From positions 11,653,001-11,717,000 of the forward strand of contig OX387197.1 of NCBI GenBank assembly GCA_947561715.1: a DNA stretch of 64,000 nt. Direction: 5' to 3'. This document shows, piece after piece, positions 27,101-42,100 of the stretch. Made by a program: the position numbers and the translations under genes. The notes beneath the pieces are model-generated. The model saw nothing but the letters and a program-made list of their open reading frames with translations. It was not told the origin of the DNA and searched no databases. The DNA comes from Ascidia mentula. Its lineage: Eukaryota > Chordata > Ascidiacea > Phlebobranchia > Ascidiidae. Numbering within the stretch: position 1 is the stretch's first letter; each line of letters begins with the position of its first letter.

Positions 27101-30100
27101 TAGAATTGCAAGGTTAGTTTTAAATTACAAATCATCTACTTACGAAGGGTGAAAACGTGGGATATAGTTTTCTTTTCAACGTTATTTGTCACATTGTACA
27201 AATCTGCCGTATAACTATACGCCCCATTTAACGTTGTGATGCTAATGTTGTAAACAGTTTGTCCGGATACTTTCGGTATTGTTATGTTGCCAATAATCCT
27301 GCAAATTCCGCCAAATATAAAGTTTAAACACACAGTATACAGACATGTACTCGTTAGACCATATTTTTCATTCACCTGTTGTTTAAAATCAAAGTTATTC
27401 TGAACAAATCAAAGTTATTGCTGCCCGGTATCAAAGTCGCTTGAGCCTCTGATGCACTCACAGGTTTCACGACAAATTGGAAACTGGACGGAGGCACTAA
27501 ACAGAAATAGAATCGAAATAATAAATAAAACAAAAATTATACAGACATTGAATCACTTCATAATATGTGGGAAAACTTGTTTTTCTTACATGTTTTAAAT
27601 TCATGAGGTTGTGACAGTGGACCGGCGACTTCCTTCAGCATCAAGTGATTGCTGACTTCGTAAGAACGATCGGGAGTTAAACCAACTACCTCTTGGATAG
27701 GTTGGGCATTGCGAATAGTTGTAACCTCACCAGTAACAACATCAGTTATCTGGGTGACAAAATTGTTCATGTGAAAAGTATTTTTTTCTTAATAATGTGA
27801 ATTAATAAAGGCCATGTATTTACCACAAGCACCAACTCCACATTGCGAACAAAGCTGGATTGAATGACAGCAGTTGATTCTGCCACTTGGAAGGATTTCA
27901 CACTGGGCAAAACTGGTAGGGCGCCTATATATGAAAGTCAAATTAAAACTATAGACAAGAAAATTTTAAGAAAAATCGTTTGACCTGTATTTGCAGAAGC
28001 TGTTTGTACTTGGGATTCACTGTATGCACATTTAGCCATCCACGAAATAACATATGAAGTGTTGGGAACAATATGAGAACCATTAAACCGAACCTGAAGT
28101 AACAGCTGGTGTAAAATCGCAAGTGAATTTTTTTGTATAATCGTACTTGTATATTTTGTGAAGGTTCGACAGTGTGCTTTTCCAATTCATTGTTTACATC
28201 ATCTGATTTTGAAATTACAACATCAAAGGCTTGTATTCCACTGATCATACCAATTGATTCAAAATTAAAATCAACGGAATCCAATCCAACCCCAATATTT
28301 GCTTGTCCAGAAACAGAACAACCTACAAATTTTGGTATTATTAAAAGTTACCACAACTTAGATGGAATATAATTCACACTTTAAGTTTTGGATGTCAAAA
28401 CAAAATTTTCCCTTGGTGAACAGACAAGTAATTCGGTTATAATAGTTCAAAACAAAATTTCGAGTTCGAACCTGTTGAAAATTGCACACTTGTCCCATCG
28501 TCTGCAACTCTGTTGCTCACAGATTGCACAGTAACGGAATAGTTTCTTCCAAGTTCAAGAGGTGTTAGATAAACCAAAGGTTTGTCGCTCACAAACTTGC
28601 TGATAACCGTGTTGTCGGGTATCGAAACAAGTGTGATGTTATAACTACAAATTAAACATGTTACAGATTTCCTATAAGTAACAGCCAGTTGATTGCACTC
28701 AAAATTATCACAGACTTATCGTAAATACAAAATAAGTCATTACTTTTAGGTTAATTGAAGAATTTAATATAAGAACAAACAAAACACTTCTTTCAAACAT
28801 TTTAACAGATAACATATATGAAGACAAGTAATTGCAAACATTTGAAACATACTTTTCAGCTCCAGGTACTGCGCTCCATGCCAAACTTGCATTGCTGTTG
28901 GAAATGAAACTTATAGAATAGGTTTGCACAGTTGGGGGTTGTGGTGGAGCTGATGAAAGAGTTAATTAGAATTGCAAGGTTAGTTTTAAATTACAAATCA
29001 TCTACTTACGAAGGGTGAAAACGTGGGATATAGTTTTCTTTTCAACGTTATTTGTCACATTGTACAAATCTGCCGTATAACTATACGCCCCATTTAACGT
29101 TGTGATGCTAATGTTGTAAACAGTTTGTCCGGATACTTTCGGTATTGTTATGTTGCCAATAATCCTGCAAATTCCGCCAAATATAAAGTTTAAACACACA
29201 GTATACAGACATGTACTCGTTAGACCATATTTTTCATTCACCTGTTGTTTAAAATCAAAGTTATTCTGAACAAATCAAAGTTATTGCTGCCCGGTATCAA
29301 AGTCGCTTGAGCCTCTGATGCACTCACAGGTTTCACGACAAATTGGAAACTGGACGGAGGCACTAAACAGAAATAGAATCGAAATAATAAATAAAACAAA
29401 AATTATACAGACATTGAATCACTTCATAATATGTGGGAAAACTTGTTTTTCTTACATGTTTTAAATTCATGAGGTTGTGACAGTGGACCGGCGACTTCCT
29501 TCAGCATCAAGTGATTGCTGACTTCGTAAGAACGATCGGGAGTTAAACCAACTACCTCTTGGATAGGTTGGGCATTGCGAATAGTTGTAACCTCACCAGT
29601 AACAACATCAGTTATCTGGGTGACAAAATTGTTCATGTGAAAAGTATTTTTTTCTTAATAATGTGAATTAATAAAGGCCATGTATTTACCACAAGCACCA
29701 ACTCCACATTGCGAACAAAGCTGGATTGAATGACAGCAGTTGATTCTGCCACTTGGAAGGATTTCACACTGGGCAAAACTGGTAGGGCGCCTATATATGA
29801 AAGTCAAATTAAAACTATAGACAAGAAAATTTTAAGAAAAATCGTTTGACCTGTATTTGCAGAAGCTGTTTGTACTTGGGATTCACTGTATGCACATTTA
29901 GCCATCCACGAAATAACATATGAAGTGTTGGGAACAATATGAGAACCATTAAACCGAACCTGAAGTAACAGCTGGTGTAAAATCGCAAGTGAATTTTTTT
30001 GTATAATCGTACTTGTATATTTTGTGAAGGTTCGACAGTGTGCTTTTCCAATTCATTGTTTACATCATCTGATTTTGAAATTACAACATCAAAGGCTTGT

Positions 30101-33100
30101 ATTCCACTGATCATACCAATTGATTCAAAATTAAAATCAACGGAATCCAATCCAACCCCAATATTTGCTTGTCCAGAAACAGAACAACCTACAAATTTTG
30201 GTATTATTAAAAGTTACCACAACTTAGATGGAATATAATTCACACTTTAAGTTTTGGATGTCAAAACAAAATTTTCCCTTGGTGAACAGACAAGTAATTC
30301 GGTTATAATAGTTCAAAACAAAATTTCGAGTTCGAACCTGTTGAAAATTGCACACTTGTCCCATCGTCTGCAACTCTGTTGCTCACAGATTGCACAGTAA
30401 CGGAATAGTTTCTTCCAAGTTCAAGAGGTGTTAGATAAACCAAAGGTTTGTCGCTCACAAACTTGCTGATAACCGTGTTGTCGGGTATCGAAACAAGTGT
30501 GATGTTATAACTACAAATTAAACATGTTACAGATTTCCTATAAGTAACAACCAGTTGATTGCACTCAAAATTATCACAGACTTATCGTAAATACAAAATA
30601 AGTCATTACTTTTAGGTTAATTGAAGAATTTAACATAAGAACAAACAAAACACTTCTTTCAAACATTTTAACAGATAACATATATGAAGACAAGTAATTG
30701 CAAACATTTGAAACATACTTTTCAGCTCCAGGTACTGCGCTCCATGCCAAACTTGCATTGCTGTTGGAAATGAAACTTATAGAATAGGTTTGCACAGTTG
30801 GGGGTTGTGGTGGAGCTGATGAAAGAGTTAATTAGAATTGCAAGGTTAGTTTTAAATTACAAATCATCTACTTACGAAGGGTGAAAACGTGGGATATAGT
30901 TTTCTTTTCAACGTTATTTGTCACATTGTACAAATCTGCCGTATAACTATACGCCCCATTTAACGTTGTGATGCTAATGTTGTAAACAGTTTGTCCGGAT
31001 ACTTTCGGTATTGTTATGTTGCCAATAATCCTGCAAATTCCGCCAAATATCAAGTTTAAACACACAGTATACAGACATGTACTCGTTAGACCATATTTTT
31101 CATTCACCTGTTGTTTAAAATCAAAGTTATTCTGAACAAATCAAAGTTATTGCTGCCCGGTATCAAAGTCGCTTGAGCCTCTGATGCACTCACAGGTTTC
31201 ACGACAAATTGGAAACTGGACGGAGGCACTAAACAGAAATAGAATCGAAATAATAAATAAAACAAAAATTATACAGACATTGAATCACTTCATAATATGT
31301 GGGAAAACTTGTTTTTCTTACATGTTTTAAATTCATGAGGTTGTGACAGTGGACCGGCGACTTCCTTCAGCATCAAGTGATTGCTGACTTCGTAAGAACG
31401 ATCGGGAGTTAAACCAACTACCTCTTGGATAGGTTGGGCATTGCGAATAGTTGTAACCTCACCAGTAACAACATCAGTTATCTGGGTCACAAAATTGTTC
31501 ATGTGAAAAGTATTTTTTTCTTAATAATGTGAATTAATAAAGGCCATGTATTTACCACAAGCACCAACTCCACATTGCGAACAAAGCTGGATTGAATGAC
31601 AGCAGTTGATTCTGCCACTTGGAAGGATTTCACACTGGGCAAAACTGGTAGGGCGCCTATATATGAAAGTCAAATTAAAACTATAGACAAGAAAATTTTA
31701 AGAAAAATCGTTTGACCTGTATTTGCAGAAGCTGTTTGTACTTGGGATTCACTGTTTGCACATTTAGCCATCCACGAAATAACATATGAAGTGTTGGGAA
31801 CAATATGAGAACCATTAAACCGAACCTGAAGTAACAGCCGGTTTAAAATCGCAAGTGAAGTTTTTTGTATAATCGTACTTGTATATTTTGTGAAGGTTCG
31901 ACAGTGTGCTTTTCCAATTCATTGTTTACATCATCTGATTTTGAAATTACAACATCAAAGGCTTGTATTCCACTAATCATACCAATTGATTCAAAATTAA
32001 AATCAACGGAATCCAATCCAACCCCAATGTTTGCTTGTCCAGAAACAGAACAACCTACAAATTTTGGTATTATCAAAGTTACCACAACTTAGATGGAATA
32101 TAATTCACACTTTAAGTTTTGGATGTCGAAACAAAATTTTCCCATGGTGAACAGACAAGTAATTCGGTTATAATAGTTCAAAACAAAATTTCGAGTTCGA
32201 ACCTGTTGAAAATTGCACACTTGTCCCATCGTCTGCAACTCTGTTGCTCACAGATTGCACAGTAACGGAATAGTTTCTTCCAAGTTCAAGAGGTGTTAGA
32301 TAAACCAAAGGTTTGTCGCTCACAAACTTGCTGATAACCGTGTTGTCGGGTATCGAAACAAGTGTGATGTTATAACTACAAATTAAACATGTTACAGATT
32401 TCCTATAAGTAACAGCCAGTTGATTGCACTCAAAATTATCACAGACTTATCGTAAATACAAAACAAATCATTACTTTTAGGTTAATTGAAGAATTTAATA
32501 CAAGAACAAACAAAACACTTCTTTCAAACATTTTAACAGATAACATATATGAAGACAAGTAATTGCAAACATTTGAAACATACTTTTCAGCTCCAGGTAC
32601 TGCGCTCCATGCCAAACTTGCATTGCTGTTGGAAATGAAACTTATAGAATAGGTTTGCACAGTTGGGGGTTGTGGTGGAGCTGATGAAAGAGTTAATTAG
32701 AATTGCAAGGTTAGTTTTAAATTACAAATCATCTACTTACGAAGGGTGAAAACGTGGGATATAGTTTTCTTTTCAACGTTATTTGTCACATTGTACAAAT
32801 CTGCCGTATAACTATACGCCCCATTTAACGTTGTGATGCTGATGTTGTAAACAGTTTGTCCGGATACTTTCGGTATTGTTATGTTGCCAATAATCCTGCA
32901 AATTCCGCCAAATATCAAGTTTAAACACACAGTACACAGACATGTACTCGTTAGACCATATTTTCATTCACCTGTTGTTTAAAATCAAAGTTATTCTGAA
33001 CAAATCAAAGTTATTGCTGCCCGGTATCAAAGTCGCTTGAGCCTCTGATGCACTCACAGGTTTAACGACAAATTGGAAACTGGACGGAGGCACTAAACAG

Positions 33101-36100
33101 AAATAGAATCGAAATAATAAATAAAACAAAAATTATACAGACATTGAATCACTTCATAACATGTGGGAAAACTTGTTTTTCTTACATGTTTTAAATTCAT
33201 GAGGTTGTGACAGTGGACCGGCAACTTCCTTCAGCATCAAGTGATTGCTGACTTCGTAAGAACGATCGGGAGTTAAACCAACTACCTCTTGGATAGGTTC
33301 GGCATTGCGAATAGTTGTAACCTCACCAGTAACAACATCAGTTATCTGGGTCACAAAATTGTTCATGTGAAAAGTATTTTTTTCTTAATAATGTGAATTA
33401 ATAAAGGCCATGTATTTACCACGAGCACCAACTCCACATTGCGAACAAAGCTGGATTGAATGACAGCAGTTGATTCTGCCACTTGGAAGGATTTCACACT
33501 GGGCAAAACTGGTAGGGCGCCTATATATGAAAGACAAATTAAAACTATAGTCATTATGAATTTTTAGAAAAATCGTGTGACCTGTATTTGCAGAAGCTGT
33601 TTGTACTTGGGATTCACTGTATGCACATTTAGCCATCCACGAAACAACATATGAAGTGTTGGGAACAATATGAGAACCATTAAACCGAACCTGAAGTAAC
33701 AGCTGGTGTAAAATCGCAAGTGAATTTTTTTGTATAATCGTACTTGTATATTTTGTGAAGGTTCGACAGTGTGCTTTTCCAATTCATTGTTTACATCATC
33801 TGATTTTGAAATTACAACATCAAAGGCTTGTATTCCACTGATCATACCAATTGATTCAAAATTAAAATCAACGGAATCCAATCCAACCCCAATATTTGCT
33901 TGTCCAGAAACAGAACAACCTAAACATTTTGGTATTATTAAAAGTTACCACAACTTAGATGGAATATAATTCACACTTTAAGTTTTGGATGTCAAAACAA
34001 AATTTTCCCATGGTGAACAGACAAGTAATTCGGTTATAATAGTTCAAAACAAAATTTCGAGTTCGAACCTGTTGAAAATTGCACACTTGTCCCATCGTCT
34101 GCAACTCTGTTGCTCACAGATTGCACAGTAACGGAATAGTTTCTTCCAAGTTCAAGAGGTGTTAGATAAACCAAAGGTTTGTCGCTCACAAACTTGCTGA
34201 TAACCGTGTTGTCGGGTATCGAAACAAGTGTGATGTTATAACTACAAATTAAACATGTTACAGATTTCCTATAAGTAACAGCCAGTTGATTGCACTCAAA
34301 ATTATCACAGACTTATCGTAAATACAAAACAAATCATTACTTTTAGGTTAATTGAAGAATTTAATACAAGAACAAACAAAACACTTCTTTCAAACATTTT
34401 AACAGATAACATATATGAAGACAAGTAATTGCAAACATTTGAAACATACTTTTCAGCTCCAGGTACTGCGCTCCATGCCAAACTTGCATTGCTGTTGGAA
34501 ATGAAACTTATAGAATAGGTTTGCACAGTTGGGGGTTGTGGTGGAGCTGATGAAAGAGTTAATTAGAATTGCAAGGTTAGTTTTAAATTACAAATCATCT
34601 ACTTACGAAGGGTGAAAACGTGGGATATAGTTTTCTTTTCAACGTTATTTGTCACATTGTACAAATCTGCCGTATAACTATACGCCCCATTTAACGTTGT
34701 GATGCTGATGTTGTAAACAGTTTGTCCGGATACTTTCGGTATTGTTATGTTGCCAATAATCCTGCAAATTCCGCCAAATATCAAGTTTAAACACACAGTA
34801 CACAGACATGTACTCGTTAGACCATATTTTCATTCACCTGTTGTTTAAAATCAAAGTTATTCTGAACAAATCAAAGTTATTGCTGCCCGGTATCAAAGTC
34901 GCTTGAGCCTCTGATGCACTCACAGGTTTAACGACAAATTGGAAACTGGACGGAGGCACTAAACAGAAATAGAATCGAAATAATAAATAAAACAAAAATT
35001 ACACAGACATTCAATCACTTCATAATATGTGGGAAAACTTGTTTTTCTTACATGTTTTAAATTCATGAGGTTGTGACAGTGGACCGGCGACTTCCTTCAG
35101 CATCAAGTGATTGCTGACTTCGTAAGAACGATCGGGAGTTAAACCAACTACCTCTTGGATAGGTTGGGCATTGCGAACAGTTGTAACCTCACCAGTAACA
35201 ACATCAGTTATCTGGGTCACAAAATTGTTCATGTGAAAAGTATTTTTTTCTTAATAATGTGAATTAATAAAGGCCATGTATTTACCACAAGCACCAACTC
35301 CACATTGCGAACAAAGCTGGATTGAATGACAGCAGTTGATTCTGCCACTTGGAAGGATTTCACACTGGGCAAAACTGGTAGGGCGCCTATATATCAAAGA
35401 CAAATTAAAACTATAGTCATTATGAATTTTCAGAAAAATCGTGTGACCTGTATTTGCGGAAGCTGTTTGTACTTGGGATTCACTGTTTGCACATTTAGCC
35501 ATCCACGAAACAACATATGAAGTGTTGGGAACAATATGAGAACCATTAAACCGAACCTGAAGTAACAGCTGGTGTAAAATCGCAAGTGAATCATTTTGTA
35601 TAATCGTACTTGTATATTTTGTGAAGGTTCGACAGTGTGCTTTTCCAACTCATTGTTTACATCATCCGATTTTGAAATTACAACATCAAAGGCTTGTATT
35701 CCACTGATCATACCAATTGATTCAAAATTAAAATCAACGGAATCCAATCCAACCCCAATATTTGCTTGTCCAGAAACAGAACAACCTAAACATTTTGGTA
35801 TTTTTTAAAGTTACCACAACTTAGATGGAATATAATTCACACTTCAAATTTTGGATGTCAAAACAAAATTTTCCCATGGTGAATCATTTAAAAGACAAGT
35901 AAGTCGGTCGTAATAGTTCAAAACAAAATTTCAAGTTCAAACCTGTTGAAAAATGCACACTTGTCCCATCGTCTGCAACTCTGTTGCTCACAGATTGCAC
36001 AGTAACGGAATAGTTTCTTCCAAGTTCAAGAGGTGTTAGATAAACCAAAGGTTTGTCGCTCACAAACTTCCTGATAACCGTGTTGTCGGGTATCGAAACA

Positions 36101-39100
36101 AGTGTGATGTTATAACTACAAATTAAACATGTTACAGATTTCCTATAAGTAACATCCAGTTGATTGCACTCAAAATTATCACAGACTTATCGTAAATACA
36201 AAACAAGTCATTACTTTTAGGTTAATTGAAGAATTTAATATAAGAACATGCAAAACACTTCTTTCAAACATTTTAACAGATAACATACATGAAGACAAGC
36301 AATTGCAAAAATTTGAAACATACTTTTCAGCTCCAGGTACTGCGCTCCATGCCAAACTTGCATTGCTGTTGGAAATGAAACTTACAGAATAGGTTTGCAC
36401 AGTTGGGGGTTGTGGTGGAGCTGATGAAAGAGTTAATTAGAATTGCAAGGATAGTTTTAAATTACAAATCATCTACTTACGAAGGGTGAAAACGTGGGAT
36501 ATAGTTTTCTTTTCAACGTTATTTGTCACATTGTACAAATCTGCCGTATAACTATACGCCCCATTTAACGTTGTGATGCTGATGTTGTAAACAGTTTGTC
36601 CGGATACTTTCGGTATTGTTATGTTGCCAATAATCCTGCAAATTTCGCCAAATATCAAGTTTAAACACATAGTACACAGACATGTACTCGTTAGACCATA
36701 TTTTCATTCACCTGTTGTTTAAAATCAAAGTTATTCTGAACAAATCAAAGTTATTGCTGCCCGGTATCAAAGTCGCTTGAGCCTCTGATGCACTCACAGG
36801 TTTCACGACAAATTGGAAACTGGTCGGAGGCACTAAACAGAAATAGAATCGAAATAATAAATAACACAAAAATTATACAGACATTGAATCACTTCATAAT
36901 ATGTGGGAAAACTTGCTTTACTTACATGTTTTAAATTCATGAGGTTGTGATAGTGGACCGGCGACTTCCTTCAGCATCAAGTGATTGCTGACTTCGTAAG
37001 AACGATCGGGAGTTAAACCAACTACCTCTTGGATGGGTTGGGCATTGCGAATAGTTGTAACCTCACCAGTAACAACATCAGTTATCTGGGTCACAAAATT
37101 GTTCATGTGAAAAGTATTTTTTTCTTAATAATGTGAATTAATAAAGGCCATGTATTTACCACAAGCACCAACTCCACATTGCGAACAAAGCTGGATTGAA
37201 TGACAGCAGTTGATTCTGCCACTTGGAAGGATTTCACACTGGGCAAAACTGGTAGGGCGCCTATATATGAAAGACAAATTAAAACTATAGACAAGAAAAT
37301 TTTAAGAAAAATCGTTTGACCTGTATTTGCAGAAGCTGTTTGTACTTGGGATTCACTGTTTGCACATTTAGCCATCCATGACACAACATATGAAGTGTTG
37401 GGAACAATATGAGAACCATTAAACCGAACCTGAAGTAACAGCTGGTGTAAAATCGCAAGTGAATTATTTTGTATAATCGTACTTGTATATTTTGTGAAGG
37501 TTCGACAGTGTGCTTTTCCAACTCATTGTTTACATCATCCGATTTTGAAATTACAACATCAAAGGCTTGTATTCCACTGATCATACCAATTGATTCAAAA
37601 TTAAAATCAACGGAATCCAATCCAACCCCAATATTTGCTTGTCCAGAAATGGAACAACCTAAACATTTTGGTATTTTTAAAAGTTACCACAACTTAGATG
37701 ACATAAAATTCACACTTCAAATTTTGGACTTAAAACGGAAATTTTTTCCACAGTGAACCATTAGAAAGACCAGTGAGTCGGTAATAATAGTTCAAAAACA
37801 AAATTTAGTACACCTGTTAAAAATTGCACACTTGTCCCATCGTGTGCAACTCTGTTGCTCACAGATTGCACAGTAACGGAATAGTTTCTTCCAAGTTCAA
37901 GAGGTGTTAGATAAACCAAAGGTTTGTCGCTCACAAACTTCCTGATAACCGTGTTGTCGGGTATCGAAACAAGTGTGATGTTATAACTACAAATTAAACA
38001 TGTCACAGATTTCCTATAAGTAACATCCAGTTGATTGCACTCAAAATTATCACAAACTTATCGTAAATACAAAATAAGTCATTACTTTTAGGTTAATTTA
38101 AAAAATTTAAATATAAGAACAAGCAAAACACTTCTTTCAAACATTTTAACAGATAACATATATGAAGACAAGTAATTGCAAAAATTTGAAACATACTTTT
38201 CAGCTCCAGGTACTGCGCTCCATGCCAAACTTGCATTACTGTTGGAAATGAAACTTATAGAATAAGTTTGCACAGTTGGGGGTTGTGGTGGAGCTGTTAA
38301 AAAAGCAACGACTTGGTATTTGGAATACTAAAATGTTTAGTTTAAGTGCTTCAGGTTCATGCTTACGTTGGATGAATGAGGTGGCAACTTGCTCTCCTTC
38401 AACGCCGTTGGTTACGTTGGATACGCTGATTGTATATACATAAGATCCGAAGAGTTGTCGTAATATAATGTAATATACTTTCTGACCGTTTATTCTTGGC
38501 ACCTCTTGCGTCGTCACACTAAGTGAATAAAAGCGATAATCACCACATTGAAAGTTACAGATCTGTTTATTTTTCTCAAAAATCACGTTACCTTCCATTG
38601 CGCCGAATAGTAACAATAAATCGATCAAATAACTCGTCTGCGGAAATTATGGTGACGTTGGCTTCAGCAGCTCCGATCGGGCGAACTTGTAGTGAGAATT
38701 CTCGTTTTGGTGCTACAGAATATTTGGTGGTTCGTGTAATTTTGGTTTAAAAGAAATTTTGGTTTAACCGAGACTTACACGTTGTAAAATTGTATGTCGG
38801 GGATGGAGTGCCGGCCGTTTCCTGGACTATTGAGTAACTGATAACTTGATAAGAACGATTGGGATAAAGATTTTCCACTGTCTGTCTTGGCTGCGCGTTT
38901 CTAATTGTTCTCGTTTCACCGGTGACAAGGTCCTTGATCTTAGAAAATGGGTGTTTGTTATTCTTCCCAACGATTACTATTTATTGTACAGTGCAACTGA
39001 TTTTATAATTAGCGTTAAATTGTATTGTACCTGAATGACAAGCTCCACATTTTTTATGTACGATGAAACGATCGTAGCGCTGTCATACGTAATTTCTTCT

Positions 39101-42100
39101 GCGGTCACTGCCGGAAGAGTTGGAATGACCCCTAAAAATATTTTCAGGTCAAGGAAATTTCCCACACGTGTTTCTTTACACTTTGCTACTGTGCAAATCA
39201 TTAAGTGTCAACATTGACCTGTAGATACGTCGAATACTCGTGTATGAGGTTCTTCCGTTGAGTTGCAGACTACTGTGACAGTGATCCTGTACGAAGTCTC
39301 TGGAACAATGTGCACCCCTCGAAAGATTTTCTAAAAAAGTTGCTGTGTGGTTACCCGCAGATTATACACTTTGAGGACAGAAGTCAACCAATATAGGCAT
39401 TATACACAAAACGGTAAAATATGTTTTTTTTATCCTGATAATGACTCAAAGTTACCATGAATTACAACAGATAACTGAAAAGCTGTGGGGATTTGTAAAA
39501 TTAAGTCCTAGAAACGAACTTTAAACAGGACTCTATACATTGCCCGAGGTTTGCCAAGTGTGTTGTCTATGATCGTTCCGGCGGTCGGGAAATATTTTGA
39601 TATATATGGAGTTTTCAAATAAACACTACTTACTACTGTGACAGGATTACAATATCAATACTTGCCAATGAGTAAAAACTGATGATTGCGAAATGAAAAT
39701 GATAGCTGAGAAGATAATCTCAAAACTCTTACATTGATGCGTTGGGCCGGAGGGAATTCCTCAGACATCAAAACGTTTTCAACATTATCGGTGCCCGCAA
39801 TCGAAATTCCATACCGCACAATCCCTCTTGTTGCTTGAGAGGTCAGGGTAATATTTACAAGGTCAAGGTCCGACGAAATTGTCGCATTGTAAACCAGCGA
39901 ACATGCTAAAAAAGTACGTGTTGTGACGAGGATGTAACGCTTTTGTGTTTTTAGCAGCAACCTGTTGCGAAATTAAACGTTGCTGGGACGTCACTGGCTT
40001 TGTTGTTGCTAACTGAGAAAAGTCGAGCATTGTACGTTACACCCGGGTCAAGGTCGGAAATTTCCACTGCAGTGTTTTGTGTTTTAAAAATTTGCTCGCC
40101 CACATCCAGTGTAAGGAGGTACCTACATGCAGATATTATAACAGAGCATATCGCTGGGTTAAAATGATTATTAAGAAGTACAAAACTTACTCCTCGGCAG
40201 ACAAAACTGGTACCCACGATGCAAGAATTTGGGCTCCGCTAACAGTAATTGTCACGTTTTGTGGTGCGTAAGGGGCAGCTAAACACCAAAAACATTAGAA
40301 CGGTTAGAAAAACTTTCTAACCTGTGAACTTAAAACAGTCCCTAAAAGCTCAAACAAATGCAATCTAGAAACAAAGCTGAAAATCCTACGTTGAGCAAAG
40401 GTGACATTGACCGGGGTCGTTGCTCTTCCACCAGTGGTCCACACCTTTACCAGGTACGTGTAAGCACCTCTTAATGGAGTCAACCGTATACGGTACTCGG
40501 ACGCAGTTTTGTTAGGTCTGAACGACAGCGATGCAACAACTCTGCGAGAATAATAAACATCCGTTAAAAGTGAATACCACAAAAACCATCCGCGCAAAGA
40601 TATACATATCTGGCCTGTCAGCAAGTGTAGCGGATAGGTGATAAAGCTCCACGTCATTGCGAGCGCCGGTAATCCGAAGCAGGGCTGTTACGTCGCTGAT
40701 TGATGTTACATTCACCACAAGAGGGCCCGCTGGCACTGCAAGCATTATATGCGTTATTAGCGGGCGATTGGCAGCATTGACCAAGCGTCCGACCCGTATA
40801 CCAAGAAAAAAAACTGATCAGGGTTTAAATCCCGGTTTGGTCAAAAAAAAACGACTGCAATTTCCAGCAAAGCTATTATTCAGCAACTTACGTGTATAGC
40901 CCACCACACGAAGCGGAACAGAGTTGCTGTATTCCATGTATTGTGCTCTTATGTCGAACACGTATTGCGTTTCAGGATACAGATCTTCGACAAGAACAAG
41001 CACCGTTGTTTCATTCACAAGAAACCGTGTGACCTATCAAAACATTATAAACAAATAGTTGTTACTACCACATTACAACATAAGCAAAAAGTCATTACTT
41101 GAACTGCCGGTGTTCCACTGTATGCAGTAACAATATAACCCGTAGCACCTGGTACAGCGTCCCACGAAACCTACAAAGAGCGTAATAGTTTGGTTGTAAA
41201 GCAAAGTTGTTTACTTATATTAGAACTTACAGTTAGAGAAGTGTCAGTTGCGTTGTGAACAGAGCCGGAAGCCGAAGCCGGTAACGCAGCTGCAAAATTA
41301 AAGCATTGTTAAGTCTTAGGAGCGCAGCTCAAAAAGGTGCGAACTTACTGTAAAGCATCTCATAGTGAAATGGTGAACTCTGGGCAAAGCCGATTATGGT
41401 TATCACTGTGATGTTAAAGCGGCGTCCAGCAACAAATTGGTCAGATGTGATCAGCTTTAATAAGCTTTCAACCGGGTTTATCTGAAACGTATTAAATTAG
41501 TAAAATGATTTTAGTGCCTAGGATATGCGCTGGTAATGCCATGTCAGCACCTCTTCTTCGTAGACAACTGAGTTGTTCTCTGACGTGATGAGAAGCGTGT
41601 AGCGATCGGGAGTTGGACCCTCGTTTGCTTTAAGTTTTAAAACAACTTCAGGGGGTTGGACGGCAATCATGGTGACGCTCATTCCAGCGATACGTAGCGG
41701 TTCTATAATTTAAATGAAAGGAATTGCCGAAACTGTACCAAGAACCTTGCGCTGAAAACTTAATTTCACACGATTGGTTGCCTTACTTGTTGTCACCAAT
41801 AATGGGTTGGTGAAGTCGCTTCGTACATACACAGATTTCACGTACGCTGCTACACGGAACTCGTATATCCGACCGGGAAGTAGGCCGTACACTGTAAGTT
41901 CCTCTCTTTTCGTTTCGTAAGTCAGGTTTCCACCAACGGAGAGCAACTGTTCACCAGCTACGTTCACCACGTAACCCTGTTATTTGCCAAAAAATAGAAA
42001 ATTATCCTCAAACAATTTGCAGAATACGGAAGGCTTGTTTGATTTCTTTTATTGTTTAAGCCAATTTACTCAACTTGATTTTAAATTTGTTTGCCGTTTA

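Larger units (their letters stand above)
23340..38293 (-). repeat. Tandem array of eight 1.87-kb genomic units, each with eight exons and four FN3 domains
   Basis: Starts of the first exon (A) fall at 38293, 36420, 34546, 32680, 30815, 28949, 27083 and 25219, and a partial unit starts at 23339. Spacings are 1864-1880 bases. Exons and introns are both repeated, so the unit was duplicated as genomic DNA. Coding content per unit is 1,092 bases (364 codons), so copy number can change without a frameshift. Inner units look almost identical even in introns, while the first and last are more diverged. This is the pattern expected from unequal crossing-over and gene conversion. Confidence 0.92.

Noticed and set aside
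24395..37756. Recurrent plus-strand frame MYNRTCIFCEGSTVCFSNSL in every 1.87-kb unit
   Set aside because: It is antisense to exon C of the FN3 unit. It recurs only because the unit repeats.
1..38293. Tandem repeats as a bacterial CRISPR or phage structure
   Set aside because: Repeats are hundreds to thousands of bases long, coding, and intron-bearing in the FN3 array. This is eukaryotic DNA.
22254..38628. Minus-strand frames that extend past exon ends, such as MNNFVTQITDVV or MQTYSISFISNSN
   Set aside because: They include intron sequence. The true exon limits are set by splice sites and phase.
40779..40842. tRNA-like sequence (ends gaccaa/ttggtc, inner gggtttaaatcccg) followed by an A-rich run
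   Set aside because: Only 64 bases, with no proper D arm or anticodon arm and an off-consensus T loop. At most it is a tRNA-derived SINE scrap in an intron.
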